From Ectobacillus funiculus (GTDB lineage Bacteria > Bacillota > Bacilli > Bacillales > Bacillaceae_G): DNA of 64,000 nt. This document shows, one piece after another, positions 1 through 9,954 of the stretch; position 1 is the first letter of the stretch; each line of letters begins with the position of its first letter. Location: NCBI RefSeq assembly GCF_042429435.1, contig NZ_JBHMAF010000150.1; one strand, written 5' to 3'. The notes beneath the pieces were generated by a model. It saw nothing but the letters and a program-made list of their open reading frames with translations, was not told the DNA's origin and searched no databases. The position numbers and the translations under genes are program-made.

Positions 1-689
1 TGCCAAAGGAGCGGCATTTTAAAATAAGCGGCAGTTTCCCCTTCGCCAAACCCTTGTGCTGGGTCAATCCCATAGACTCCCTTATCTGGATTATTTATTC
101 TTTTGGCAATTTCCAATACCTCGTCCCATGTCAGAGGTTTGTTTGGATCCTCCGATGGAAAAGGAACTCCGGCCTCTCTGAAAAGATGCTTGTTGTAAAA
201 TAGAGCAACACTGGATTCAACAAGAGGAGCAAGGTAAATTTCTTCATGAAATCTCATTCCTCTTAGCGTAGATTCAGGAATATCCTCAATATTCCCTTCC
301 TTTTTCATGTACTGGTCTAAAGACAATAGTGCTCCTGCATTTGCATAAAGAGCCAAGTTAGGACTATCTATAGCCATAATATCAGGGGGAGTTCCAGCAG
401 CAGATTCAGTTCGCAACTTTAGTTCGTAGTCACTATAGGGTATGAGCTTCATATCAATCATGATGTTAGGATGCAGCGCTTCAAAAGCAGAAACTATGTC
501 TTCATATGCTTTATTTTCTGCCGGGTTTCCGTAATTTCGCCAGAAGGTCAATTGCACTTTGTTTGAAACACTCGTTTCATCATCTTCATCTTTTGGGTGG
601 CTAGAGAATGTATTAAAAAACGACAATGCATACCCAGCGCTACAAAGTAAGATAAGGGCAAAAACACTTATTATGAACGATTTTTTCAT
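1..689 (-). CDS. Sugar ABC transporter substrate-binding protein, N-terminal part
   Basis: Reads leftward and is open at the left edge, giving about 229 residues. It starts MKKSFIISVFALILLCSAGY, a Sec or lipoprotein-type signal peptide with a Cys at residue 16. The ATG at 689-687 is preceded by AAGGGA six bases upstream. Motifs LTFWRNYGNP, AFEALHPNI, SAAGTPPDIM and LAPLVESSVALFYNKHLF are typical of family 1 (MalE/UgpB-like) extracellular solute-binding proteins. It would capture an oligosaccharide at the membrane surface. It follows the YesM and YesN genes on the same strand, the usual order of sensor, regulator, binding protein, permeases in Bacillaceae. Permeases would lie beyond the edge. 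Substrate is inferred as fructo-oligosaccharide from the upstream GH32 gene. Confidence 0.85.
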   Translation of the reverse strand, partial: MKKSFIISVFALILLCSAGYALSFFNTFSSHPKDEDDETSVSNKVQLTFWRNYGNPAENKAYEDIVSAFEALHPNIMIDMKLIPYSDYELKLRTESAAGTPPDIMAIDSPNLALYANAGALLSLDQYMKKEGNIEDIPESTLRGMRFHEEIYLAPLVESSVALFYNKHLFREAGVPFPSEDPNKPLTWDEVLEIAKRINNPDKGVYGIDPAQGFGEGETAAYFKMPLLW

Positions 690-720
690 CTACATTCCCT
701 TCTTTCCAAGTTTCATTTTA

Positions 721-2316
721 TCATTCAGCTGTATTTATGGAATTACGGAATTCAACAGGTGTTTGACCAAAGTGTTTTTTAAATACCGTACTAAAGTATC
801 CGGAGTTAGAAAAACCAACTAAATTCGCTACATCAATTATTTTGAGTTCTTTATCCTTCAGAAATTGCTGAGCTTTATCCATTCGCAAATTAACAAGATA
901 ATCACTAAAATTTTGTCCAACATAATTTTTAAAAGTCTCTGATAAGTACGCACTATTGATATGAAATAATTCAGATAACGAAGTAAGAGAGATTTCACTT
1001 GCATAATGCTGATCCAAGTAATGCCGAACATTATCAATGATTAATTTTCCATTCGAAAAACGGGTCAGACGTACCTTTTCAATAATGGACTGTGCTAATT
1101 GGATGAGCTGCTCTATGACTTTACGTTGAGAATTGAGCCCCCAAATGCTCTGCTGACAACTCCACATCGTGTTCTGAATGTCTTTTGTTTCAGCATCATA
1201 TTTTCTAGCTAGTGAGCCTAATAAAAATAGTACTCGATTAGCAACAAATGAAAAGGACAAAATGGATTGGTCTTCGGTGTTTCCTAGCGCATTGTGAATA
1301 TTCTGTTTAAACGCCTCAAAATTCACATTCTCAATCGCATTTGTTAACCTTTTCTCTAAATCAGGTGAAAACTTAAATAGTTCCTCCTTCATGACCGTCG
1401 CATCGATCACCTGTGATTTTGAGCCCAATTGACTTTGACTCCAGGAAAGTAAGCTTGAAATATAGCCATTTTTAAGCTCTGCAAGACCTGTCACAGCATT
1501 CCCAATTCCTATTGCCGTTTCTAGATTCAGAAAGGTTTTTACGTTTTGTTGAATCTTCTCGACTAAACTAGAAACACTATCCAGACCCCTAGAATCTACA
1601 AGATATAAAAAATGAACGACAAATGCATAGCTTGGGTCGTAAAACGAATATGTTCCTGTATGCTCTTTCGCTATTTCTTTGCATAACATCTGAAAAGGGA
1701 GCCAGAGTTCCTTTAATCTATTTGCCCCCCCGTCACGCTCTCTAATTTCCACTGTTACAAACTGGACTGCAGCATTTTCGGCTGCAAGATTTTCTAGCTG
1801 CAGCTGACATAATCTATCAATCACTATATTAAGCTGCAGCCACTCCTCTTTGACTAAATGCAGTAAATATTGCTCTTGTACTTGTTGCAGCTGTGTGTGA
1901 ACAAGCTGATGCAGCCGAGCTGATTCAGCCTGCTTTCTCTTTTCATCCTCAACTTCTGCACGGATTTTTCCCAACACCTCTACTAATTCATCAGGGGCAA
2001 CAGGCTTTAATAAATAGTCTTTAACCCCTTCCTTCATCGAACCTCGCACATATTCAAAATCAGAGTATCCCGATAAAACAATTACTTTTACTTTTGGGAA
2101 TTGTTCATGACAATGTTTAGCTAATTCAATACCATTCATAATAGGCATTCGCATATCTGTAATGACCACATCAACATCCATGCTTCGAAGCAATTCGAGT
2201 GCCTCTTGACCATCAGAAGCCTCTGCAACAATTTGAAAGCCCTCTTCCTCCCAATCCACCTTCATTCGTAAGCCCTTACGAATTTGAATCTCATCATCCG
2301 TTATTATGACTTTCAT
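721..2316 (-). CDS. YesN-type response regulator, AraC family
   Basis: About 531 residues from the MKVIITDDE start at 2316; an in-frame start exists four codons earlier. An N-terminal receiver domain shows the acidic pair DDE, phosphoacceptor Asp in VVITDMRMP, and Lys in YLLKPV. A long middle region separates it from a C-terminal AraC/XylS double HTH (YLDQHYASEISLTSLSELF and FSNSGYFSTVFKKHFGQTP). It overlaps the kinase gene by about 23 bp, so the two are translationally coupled. By family knowledge it would be phosphorylated by the neighbouring YesM and activate the adjacent sugar ABC and GH32 genes. Its exact target is inferred from position. Confidence 0.92.
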   Translation of the reverse strand: MKVIITDDEIQIRKGLRMKVDWEEEGFQIVAEASDGQEALELLRSMDVDVVITDMRMPIMNGIELAKHCHEQFPKVKVIVLSGYSDFEYVRGSMKEGVKDYLLKPVAPDELVEVLGKIRAEVEDEKRKQAESARLHQLVHTQLQQVQEQYLLHLVKEEWLQLNIVIDRLCQLQLENLAAENAAVQFVTVEIRERDGGANRLKELWLPFQMLCKEIAKEHTGTYSFYDPSYAFVVHFLYLVDSRGLDSVSSLVEKIQQNVKTFLNLETAIGIGNAVTGLAELKNGYISSLLSWSQSQLGSKSQVIDATVMKEELFKFSPDLEKRLTNAIENVNFEAFKQNIHNALGNTEDQSILSFSFVANRVLFLLGSLARKYDAETKDIQNTMWSCQQSIWGLNSQRKVIEQLIQLAQSIIEKVRLTRFSNGKLIIDNVRHYLDQHYASEISLTSLSELFHINSAYLSETFKNYVGQNFSDYLVNLRMDKAQQFLKDKELKIIDVANLVGFSNSGYFSTVFKKHFGQTPVEFRNSINTAE

Positions 2317-4090
2317 CATGGCTATCACCCCTATGCAAGTTTATGCGGAATGTAATCCTTGTTCCCATATTCTTTTCAGATTCAATTCCATACGAAAAAT
2401 TTCGGCCATAGTAAAGCTGCAATCTCCCGATTACATTTTTAAGCCCAATACTGCTTCCTTTACTCTCTAATACATTTCTAGTTTCATTATTCTTTTCTTG
2501 GTTCAATAAGTTTGCGATCACTTCTTCAGACATTCCTACACCATTATCTTCCACTGAAATAATTATTTGATTTCCAGCCTTCTCCGTTTTGATTTTTATT
2601 TCAACCTCTTTATTTCCTACAAAACCATATTTAACCGCATTTTCCACGAGCGGCTGTAGAATAAATTTAATGATCGGAAGTTCTTTCGTTTCAGCATCCT
2701 CTTCAATCACGATAGAAATTGTATCCTCATAACGCAGCTTTAATATATTAGTGAAATTTCGGATATAATTGATTTCTTCTCCCAAGTTCACTACATCACT
2801 TTGGGTATTCAATGAATATCTCATCATCCGGCCTAAATAAACACTCACATTCATTACATCCTTATTTTTTCCTTGGGCAGCCAATCCTCCAATAATCTCA
2901 AGAGTATTATTCAAAAAATGGGGATTGATTTGTAATAATAACGCTTTGTATTCTGCATCTTTTCTGCGGATATTTGCTTCATATTCTGTTTCTATCAAAT
3001 GCTTTAATCGATCAATTGTATGACTAAACATTTTTATAACATACCCAACCTCATGATTATCAGATTTAATGGTAGGCATAAAGCGTTTGGCTCCAGCAAA
3101 TTCACCGCGTTCAACAAATCTCATTGCCTTTGTAAGCTTGCCAAGAGGGCTTACGATATTGGAAGAAAGCATAAAGGAAGCTATGATTGTTAAAATAAAA
3201 ATAATAGCGCTTATGAGCAACAAATTTCGTTGCAACTGCTCAATTTTTGAAAACAATTCAGACTTCGTTACTTCACTAATTAAAATCCAATCACCCACTC
3301 TTAACTTTTGAAAAAAAACGAGATGCTGCTCTCCTTTATAAGCAGTTTCTATTAAACCTTTTTCCCTCTTACCATTCGTTATTTCTGCCAAGCTTTTTTG
3401 TAATACATCCTTAGGAGTCTTTACCTGACCAAGTAATACATTTGTCCCCTGCTTGTCCAACAAATAAACGCGACCATTTTTTCCAAGAGTGATTTTATTT
3501 AACGCATTTTGGAGCAAGGATGTGGGAACATTCACTTTAATCACTCCATACCTTTCAAATGTATGCATATCAAACAATGGAAGAAGGTAGCTATTTTGTA
3601 TACCCTGAAATGGCTGAAATGGATCTATATGTGCTTTTACCCATCGCTGGTCATGCTCTGAAAAATCTTTAAACCACCGCATATTCTGCAGAGAAGGATT
3701 ATTCCCCCAAATGCCTGTACCATCATTAAGAACAACGGAAATGGAAATTCCATTTGAATTATTAATCGTGATGGAGGATAACTGCTTTTTGAGTTGGTTT
3801 TTCGTTAACAAACTCTGTTCCTTAAGCGAACCAGCAGAATCCTTTTCTAGCTTCATCCAATCTTGCGTTGTTTGATTCACAAGAACCTGTTTTCCAAACT
3901 CTTCTGCTTGTGTCGTTACTGAATTAATATAAAGTGAGTACTGATCCATCATTTCTACGGTTGAATCCTGAACTTGCTCTTCCATAATAGATGTAAACCA
4001 ATTTGGGATAATGATTGATAAAATAATAAATGGAATCGTTAACAGCAAGGTGAATATAAGCATTAAACGATTTCGTAAAGAAAAAAACAT
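2294..4090 (-). CDS. YesM-type sensor histidine kinase
   Basis: About 598 residues. A transmembrane segment near the N terminus (LMLIFTLLLTIPFIILSIII) and a second around residue 300 flank an extracellular Cache/dCACHE-like sensor region. HAMP follows, then a His_kinase domain whose phosphoacceptor is in ALLLQINPHFLNNTLE, and an HATPase with ENAVKYGF and DNGVGMSEE. This is the YesM/LytS-like class that monitors sugars. Start choice is uncertain: the ATG at 4090 has GGGGGGAGGT only two to three bases away, while a TTG at 4108 has GGGAG seven bases upstream. It is the first gene of the YesM-YesN-binding protein series. Confidence 0.92.
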   Translation of the reverse strand: MFFSLRNRLMLIFTLLLTIPFIILSIIIPNWFTSIMEEQVQDSTVEMMDQYSLYINSVTTQAEEFGKQVLVNQTTQDWMKLEKDSAGSLKEQSLLTKNQLKKQLSSITINNSNGISISVVLNDGTGIWGNNPSLQNMRWFKDFSEHDQRWVKAHIDPFQPFQGIQNSYLLPLFDMHTFERYGVIKVNVPTSLLQNALNKITLGKNGRVYLLDKQGTNVLLGQVKTPKDVLQKSLAEITNGKREKGLIETAYKGEQHLVFFQKLRVGDWILISEVTKSELFSKIEQLQRNLLLISAIIFILTIIASFMLSSNIVSPLGKLTKAMRFVERGEFAGAKRFMPTIKSDNHEVGYVIKMFSHTIDRLKHLIETEYEANIRRKDAEYKALLLQINPHFLNNTLEIIGGLAAQGKNKDVMNVSVYLGRMMRYSLNTQSDVVNLGEEINYIRNFTNILKLRYEDTISIVIEEDAETKELPIIKFILQPLVENAVKYGFVGNKEVEIKIKTEKAGNQIIISVEDNGVGMSEEVIANLLNQEKNNETRNVLESKGSSIGLKNVIGRLQLYYGRNFSYGIESEKNMGTRITFRINLHRGDSHDESHNNG

Positions 4091-4248
4091 GTACCTCCCC
4101 CCAAACAATAAGAAACTCCCTACATGATATAATCAAAAAAGAGATAATTACATTTTTAAATCATTATATTAATTGAAACATACACCTTCCTAACTTACTA
4201 CACAATTTTTCAGTATTAATTATTTCCAGCGATGAGTCAAATAAGAAT

Positions 4249-4271
4249 ACCACAGTCAAACTGACCGTGGT
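4249..4271 (-). terminator. Hairpin downstream of the GH32 gene
   Basis: Arms ACCACaGTCA and TGACcGTGGT with an AAC loop, about 100 bases past the GH32 stop and before the YesM gene. The following tract on the minus strand is T-rich but interrupted, so it may be a weak terminator or a partial read-through point. Confidence 0.45.
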
Positions 4272-4374
4272 AAACTAGGATTCTATACATTCTTATCTCT
4301 TTAAAAACGCCACATTGGTCATTAAGAATCAATACGTGTTTTTTAACAAACAATATTTTCTCTCATTTCCTTTG

Positions 4375-7300
4375 TTATTGTATATCAGACGAAAGTGTCC
4401 ACTGCTGGCGCTCTAGATTGGGATTCACATTATTAAGTGCCAAAATTCCCTCTCCTGATATTTCGAGTGCCTTGCCATTATGAACAGAAGTGATTCTTAC
4501 AGTTCCATTATCATTTTTGGTAATAATCCAGCGTTGATTATTATAACCAAGATAGTTGTACAGTTGAATTTTATTTTGCCCTGTATCCAAATCAAGTGCC
4601 TTGCCGCCCTCTGTACGTATGGAATAAGAACCATACTCATCGCCTGTTGGAATTAAAACCCATCTTGTAGCTTTATCTGCATCAGCCGCAGTCACAGGCT
4701 CGCCGTTCTGAGAATTAGCAGTGTAAATTGCTTTGCCTGTTGCTACGTTCGTAAAGCTTGTTACGGCTAAGTTGGCTTCTGATACATTGCTGACATTGAC
4801 ATTTTGATAGGAAGCTTGACCTCCAAATACATTTAAACCAAAATGGCCTTCTGCAAAGGTTCCATCCCGTAAATCCATGATTTTCTGACCATCCACATAA
4901 ATCTGGATGTGAGGACCTTTCGTTTCAATTTTCACCTTATATACCTTTCCAGGCTGAATAAAAGCAGGAACTTTTCCAATTACCATACGTTCCTCAAAGC
5001 CACCGTCAATCTTATAGAAAAGACGGAAAGCCTTCATATTCGGATCAAGGTTGAAATAATAGCCGCTTCTTCCATCTTCACTTGTCCGGAACAAAATGGA
5101 ACCTGCTCCTCCTGCTTGTCCCAGGATCATATCCGCTTCATAAGTAAAGTCTCCTGCAGTTTCCTTTGCAATATAGTTTGCATCACTTATATACGTACCA
5201 CGAATTCCGTTTTCGGTAATTGTCCATTTGGAGGCAGAAGGATCTGCTTTCCATCTAGTCAGATTAGTATGGAATTCACCTTCGTACACTCTTACAACTA
5301 CATTTGCTGAGGCCTTTCCATTTGGTGTAGAGGCTGTAATTATCGCTTCTCCTTTACTTCCGGCTTGAAGTACCGCTTTGGAGTTAGTAGAGGAATCAAC
5401 CTTCACCACACCCAAATTACTAGATTTCCATATAATTGGCTGAGTTCCCTTTCCTTTTCCGTTCCCCGCGGAAGCAAATAATGTTAGAGCATCGCCAACA
5501 CTCATCTCTCTTTGATTTGTATCCATTACAATGCTTGTATCCTCATCCGCGTTTTGGTTCCAAGTGTTTGCAAGGGAATGTACTTTCAATGATACAATAT
5601 TCACATCGCCTCCCTTGGCGTAGAAGGTCATACTACGGCTTGAAGGATCAGGGAAAATAACATCAGAAAAAACAACTTTTCCATCATTCGCAAATATTTC
5701 AATGGACGAATCATCTACAAATATATTCATTTTAATACGTTTATTATCCGGTTTTAATGGAGCTTCATGTAGAGTGGTAAAAAAGCTGGAGAAATCAGTT
5801 TCTCCTGACCTAGCACGGTCAACAAATATTTGCTGATCTGCTGTTTTGTATCCAACGATTGTTTTTTGATCAGTACTTTCACGAACTTGAAAACCAAATT
5901 CGGTTATTGTGCTAGTAGAAGGAATTTCAACCTCAGCTTCTATTTCAAAGGCTCCTGAAGAGATTCCTTTCAACAAGTTTGAAGCATTATCCGGATTTAC
6001 TATTTTGTTCTGTGTCTGGAAAATGGTACTGCGAATCGTCTGTAGTTCTTTAATTGGAACTTGTGCAAGTCTTATCCCTTCGTCCGTTTTCACCAATCTT
6101 ACTTCCCTTGGAATGGTCAATTCTCCCTTCCAGCCTGTAGTCGGGAAAGCGAATGGATAATCCCAGTTGGTCATCCATGCCATCATCACACGGCGGTTAT
6201 CCGGCATATTAGAGAAGGACATTGCGGCGTAGAACTCTTTTCCGTAATCCGTTTTTAACACTTTACCCGCTGCATTATCATTAATGAATTTGCCATCAGC
6301 TGTCAAATGCCCTACAAAATACTCTGCATCGGATCCTTGCGTCTTCGGATTTGCCCCTGTGCTTATCATTAGGACCCATTTTTTCTCCTCTGTACCGTCT
6401 ACCTGAAGTTCGAAGAGGTCAGGGCATTCCCATACACCGCCGCGAACATAATTTCCATAACCAAAATTATCAGTAAGCTTCCAATCAATTAGGTTAGTGG
6501 AAGTAAAGAAGCGAATGTGATCTCCTCCAGATACAACCATGACCCATCGATTGTTTGCATCATCTCGTACTACTTTAGGATCACGGAAGTCCCAACCTCC
6601 TGGATCTTCTCCATTCTTGCCTGGATTTTCAATGACAATTGGATGTTCCGTTGAATACTCCCAAGTACGTCCCTGATCAGAACTGTAAGCAAGACCAATA
6701 CGCTGATTACCATTAGGTCCATCTGGATTAAAGGAAGTATAGTACGCAATAAGACCTTTACCACCAGAATTAGTGAATAAACCGGATGTATTATTCAAAT
6801 CAGCTACAGCAGAACCGGACCAAACATGCCCGTGCTCATTCCATGGCAAAGCAATGGGGAGGCGTTTCCAATTCACCATATCTTTACTTACTGCATGAGC
6901 CCAAGTCCCCCCATCTTGATGGAATAAATGGTACTCGCCTTCGTAGTAGACTAGCCCGTTCGGATCACTTACAGAGCCACGGGCTGGAGTATAATGAAAA
7001 TCTGGTCTATACTTTTCTTTGTAATAGCTGGATGTTGGGACAAGATAAATATCCTGGAAGTAAGCAGAACCCGATGTTACAGTAAACCCAGCAAATCCAG
7101 TTCCATAACTGATATCCGTAACCTTTACAGCTGCCTCGGAATATCCATCAACATAAAGCTCGATTTGATTGCCGTTTGTTATCACTTCAAGGTGGTGTTT
7201 GGTACCCTCTTGAGTTTTATAGGTGCGGTCGGATGTTTGGAGAACCGTACCGTCAGCCTTCTTCAATTGTGCTTTGACAGTGCTTCCTTCTTTAATAAGT

Positions 7301-8181
7301 GCGGCCTGGTAACCAGCTGTTCCTTGTTCATTCGTACGAAATGCAAGTGCTGCTTCCGATGAATTTTGATCGAACAAAACATTACCTTCAAGCACAAAGT
7401 CACTTGTACTAGTATTGTAGATTTGTTTGGCTTTCACACCATCAACAGCACTTCCCTTCAGACCTTTAATAGATGGTTCCCAGCTCCCTTCCTTATATAG
7501 GGATGAACCTAGGTTTGTTGAAAGTTCGCTCACTTTTACATTTTGAAACAATGCTGCTCCATCCCACACATTAAGGCCAAGAAATCCCTTCTTATATGTA
7601 GTATCATTAATATCAATAATTGGAGTATACTTATTCCCCCAATAAACTTTAATATTATCTCCTACCACCTTCACCTTCAGATGATAGATTCCGCCCTCTT
7701 GTAGCGTCACTTGGCGTTCCTCTTTTAATTTCTTGTCATCACGAGCGTCACGAAGACGAATGATTCCTGCATTTGGAACGATTTGCAGCATGTATGAGTC
7801 CCAGCCATCTTCACTAGAACGGAATACTAACGTGGCATCAGCATTCTTGTCTATTACTTTTACATCTGCTTCATAAATAAAATTTTCAGATATAACACTT
7901 GATATAGCCATGACATTCTCTTTCGGTTCTGAAGTAAGCAAAAGTCCCTGTTCTGTGTCCTCTAGCGTTCCTTTCCCTTTGATTTGCCAATCCGTTAGAT
8001 TAGTAGCTGCCTTGGATACGCTTTCAAAAATGGTCGATCCCTCCCTCGTTTCTTTACTTACCGTATCATTTGATTCAATTGCCCTGCCTGTCACAGGATG
8101 AATAAGAAGCGTTCCCACGGAGGCGATGATAAGTACGGTTGGCACAAATACAGAAGTCCATTTTGTCAAAGTTGATTTCAT
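4375..8181 (-). CDS. Secreted multidomain GH32 fructan hydrolase (levanase/inulinase-like)
   Basis: 1268 residues. A signal peptide covers about 1-33. Two laminin-G/DUF1080-like beta-sandwich modules (about 50-220 and 230-385) precede the GH32 propeller (about 395-690) and its C-terminal sandwich (to about 870). A Big_2 immunoglobulin-like module (about 880-965), a third laminin-G-like module (about 970-1130) and a ricin-B/CBM13-like tail with QRW and QQW motifs follow. Catalytic landmarks are the nucleophile in SDPNG (Asp406), RDP (533-535) and acid/base Glu585 in WECPD. The canonical WMN before DPNG is replaced by SVS, and the FYQYNP-type loop is absent. There is no LPXTG anchor. It would release fructose or oligofructans outside the cell for the neighbouring transporter. 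Exact linkage preference cannot be told from sequence. Confidence 0.9.
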   Translation of the reverse strand: MKSTLTKWTSVFVPTVLIIASVGTLLIHPVTGRAIESNDTVSKETREGSTIFESVSKAATNLTDWQIKGKGTLEDTEQGLLLTSEPKENVMAISSVISENFIYEADVKVIDKNADATLVFRSSEDGWDSYMLQIVPNAGIIRLRDARDDKKLKEERQVTLQEGGIYHLKVKVVGDNIKVYWGNKYTPIIDINDTTYKKGFLGLNVWDGAALFQNVKVSELSTNLGSSLYKEGSWEPSIKGLKGSAVDGVKAKQIYNTSTSDFVLEGNVLFDQNSSEAALAFRTNEQGTAGYQAALIKEGSTVKAQLKKADGTVLQTSDRTYKTQEGTKHHLEVITNGNQIELYVDGYSEAAVKVTDISYGTGFAGFTVTSGSAYFQDIYLVPTSSYYKEKYRPDFHYTPARGSVSDPNGLVYYEGEYHLFHQDGGTWAHAVSKDMVNWKRLPIALPWNEHGHVWSGSAVADLNNTSGLFTNSGGKGLIAYYTSFNPDGPNGNQRIGLAYSSDQGRTWEYSTEHPIVIENPGKNGEDPGGWDFRDPKVVRDDANNRWVMVVSGGDHIRFFTSTNLIDWKLTDNFGYGNYVRGGVWECPDLFELQVDGTEEKKWVLMISTGANPKTQGSDAEYFVGHLTADGKFINDNAAGKVLKTDYGKEFYAAMSFSNMPDNRRVMMAWMTNWDYPFAFPTTGWKGELTIPREVRLVKTDEGIRLAQVPIKELQTIRSTIFQTQNKIVNPDNASNLLKGISSGAFEIEAEVEIPSTSTITEFGFQVRESTDQKTIVGYKTADQQIFVDRARSGETDFSSFFTTLHEAPLKPDNKRIKMNIFVDDSSIEIFANDGKVVFSDVIFPDPSSRSMTFYAKGGDVNIVSLKVHSLANTWNQNADEDTSIVMDTNQREMSVGDALTLFASAGNGKGKGTQPIIWKSSNLGVVKVDSSTNSKAVLQAGSKGEAIITASTPNGKASANVVVRVYEGEFHTNLTRWKADPSASKWTITENGIRGTYISDANYIAKETAGDFTYEADMILGQAGGAGSILFRTSEDGRSGYYFNLDPNMKAFRLFYKIDGGFEERMVIGKVPAFIQPGKVYKVKIETKGPHIQIYVDGQKIMDLRDGTFAEGHFGLNVFGGQASYQNVNVSNVSEANLAVTSFTNVATGKAIYTANSQNGEPVTAADADKATRWVLIPTGDEYGSYSIRTEGGKALDLDTGQNKIQLYNYLGYNNQRWIITKNDNGTVRITSVHNGKALEISGEGILALNNVNPNLERQQWTLSSDIQ

Positions 8182-8524
8182 CCTCTACCCTCTCTTCCAT
8201 AATAGGTTTATCCCAAAAATGGCCTCAGCAAAACTCCCTGATAGAGGAAGATCATAGAATTTTCTCTGATCTCACTTCATCAATCTTGTCAATATTTGTG
8301 CATTTATTCTTGTTCTTGAGGCGTAGGCTCCTGATTTGCTGGCCCAGCGCTTTATGTATGATCCCGCAATTCAGCCCACTGTACGAGACAAGAAGCCACA
8401 ATATATTCATCTCTTCGATGTGATTGCTATATCCATCTACAGCAAGGAAAGTAAAGGGCTTTCATTTTTCCCCTTACTTGCTGCAATTACAATTTATCAA
8501 AGCTATGAAATCACGTCAACAAAT

Positions 8525-8745
8525 TTTGTAAAATATTTATTTTGCATTTGTAAATATAAAATTTTACAAAACATCATCCTGTCATTATATTATTTATACA
8601 CTAAATGTTTTTTTAGATTTTCAATAACAAATAATATTAAAGAAAACTCCTGAAGAACACAGAAAACTTATTAACACTCTATAAAAAGAGGATCATTTTG
8701 ACATTTTAAATTTTACGTTTGTAAACTATATTATCTATTTGTAAA
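8525..8745. promoter_or_regulatory. Array of five TTTGTAAA boxes, candidate operator region
   Basis: TTTGTAAA occurs at 8525-8532, 8547-8554, 8563-8570 (as TTTACAAA), 8718-8725 (inside the near-palindrome GTTTGTAAAC, which also follows TTTAC) and 8738-8745. All lie in the intergenic region between the divergent GH32 and LacI-type genes. Regular spacing of about 16-22 bp inside each cluster suggests a repressor operator. Assignment to the adjacent LacI-family protein is inference. Confidence 0.5.
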
Positions 8746-8861
8746 ACTTCAGTTGCCATTTTTCACGATCTAATATACATTTGATATAGCAAAATAAGAT
8801 TATGCTTATTGAAATCTTTACTTAATTAAAGACTATAAAAAGCAAGGGTGAACTTAGATAC

Positions 8862-9902
8862 ATGGCGAAGGAAAAAATAACTATTCAAGATATCGCCGAT
8901 GCGCTTGGGATTTCCAGAAATACGGCTTCCAAAGCTTTAAACGGAAGCAACAATATCCCTGAAGAAACACGAAACAAGGTCATAAAAAAAGCAATTGAGT
9001 TAAAATATAAGCAATTTGCTCTTATGGATAGCAGTACGCTACTCTCCAAGAATTCAGGGAATATCGCATTATTAACAGCAAATTTGCCTAACACATCTCA
9101 TTTTGGTTCAAGATTGATAAGTGGGCTTGAAAAGCACATTAGTTCTCAAGGATACAATCTGTCCTTTCATATTGTAAGAGATATTGACCAAAAGTCTTTA
9201 ACTTTGCCTAACAATTTCGACGCGGCGAATGTTGACGGTATTATCTGTATTGAATTATTTGATTTAAACTATAGTAATCTCGTTATGAGTCTTGGTATCC
9301 CTACAATCTTTGTAGATTGTGCCGCAAACATTTGTTATCCCAAATTCAAAGCCGATTTGCTCTTAATGGAGAATCAGCACAGCACCTATCAACTTACCAA
9401 AAAACTAATTGAAAACGGATACTCAAGTTTTGGATTCATTGGAGATTATAGTCATTGTCTTAGTTTTAACGAGAGATGGCTCGGCTTTAACCGTGCTTTA
9501 ATAGAGGCCGGAATCCCTCTGGAACTTTCACAATGTATAGTGGGAGATGATTCTCTCTTCTTTAGGTCTGACTGGATAGAAGATCGCCTGCAGAAGATTA
9601 CAACCCTCCCTTCTGCTTTTGTCTGTGTCAATGATTTTATAGCGGTAAACATGATGAAGGCACTGAAAAACATGAACCTCTCTATCCCTAAAGATGTGGC
9701 CATCTGTGGCTTTGATAATGGACCAGAATCAGATATTGTAGAGCCACCTTTAACAAGTGTCCATATTTATAGTTATGAGATGGGGATTAAAGCAGCAGAA
9801 ATGCTGCTATCTAGAATTAATAATCCGGATCAGCCCTACCAGGTTTCTCATATGTTCACAGAGCCAATCATTCGGGATTCAACACCCTTAATAAGCCGAT
9901 AA
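8862..9902 (+). CDS. LacI-family transcriptional regulator
   Basis: 346 residues. The N-terminal HTH reads ITIQDIADALGISRNTASKAL, with the hinge-type sequence NIPEETRNKVIKKAIEL. The rest is a periplasmic-binding-like effector domain ending in the usual DIVEPPLTSVHIYSYEMGIKAAEMLL. It is divergent from the GH32 gene across a 680 bp region carrying repeated TTTGTAAA boxes. An AAGGGTGA sequence about 11 bases upstream is the only ribosome site visible. It probably represses the fructan genes and responds to an imported sugar; the effector is unknown. Having both a LacI repressor and a YesMN pair on one locus suggests dual control. Confidence 0.9.
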   Translation: MAKEKITIQDIADALGISRNTASKALNGSNNIPEETRNKVIKKAIELKYKQFALMDSSTLLSKNSGNIALLTANLPNTSHFGSRLISGLEKHISSQGYNLSFHIVRDIDQKSLTLPNNFDAANVDGIICIELFDLNYSNLVMSLGIPTIFVDCAANICYPKFKADLLLMENQHSTYQLTKKLIENGYSSFGFIGDYSHCLSFNERWLGFNRALIEAGIPLELSQCIVGDDSLFFRSDWIEDRLQKITTLPSAFVCVNDFIAVNMMKALKNMNLSIPKDVAICGFDNGPESDIVEPPLTSVHIYSYEMGIKAAEMLLSRINNPDQPYQVSHMFTEPIIRDSTPLISR

Positions 9903-9954
9903 TACAAGCAATTGTATAGAATAAAGATGCTGGTATGTTTGTGTGTAAGGCCAG

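Noticed and set aside
5909..7362. Several plus-strand open frames of 60-120 codons opposite the GH32 gene
   Set aside because: They lie wholly inside a well-supported gene on the other strand, lack ribosome sites and have no domain-like sequence.
8336..8653. 105-codon plus-strand frame upstream of the LacI-type gene
   Set aside because: Biased AT-rich composition in a divergent promoter region with operator-like boxes; no ribosome site; not protein-like.
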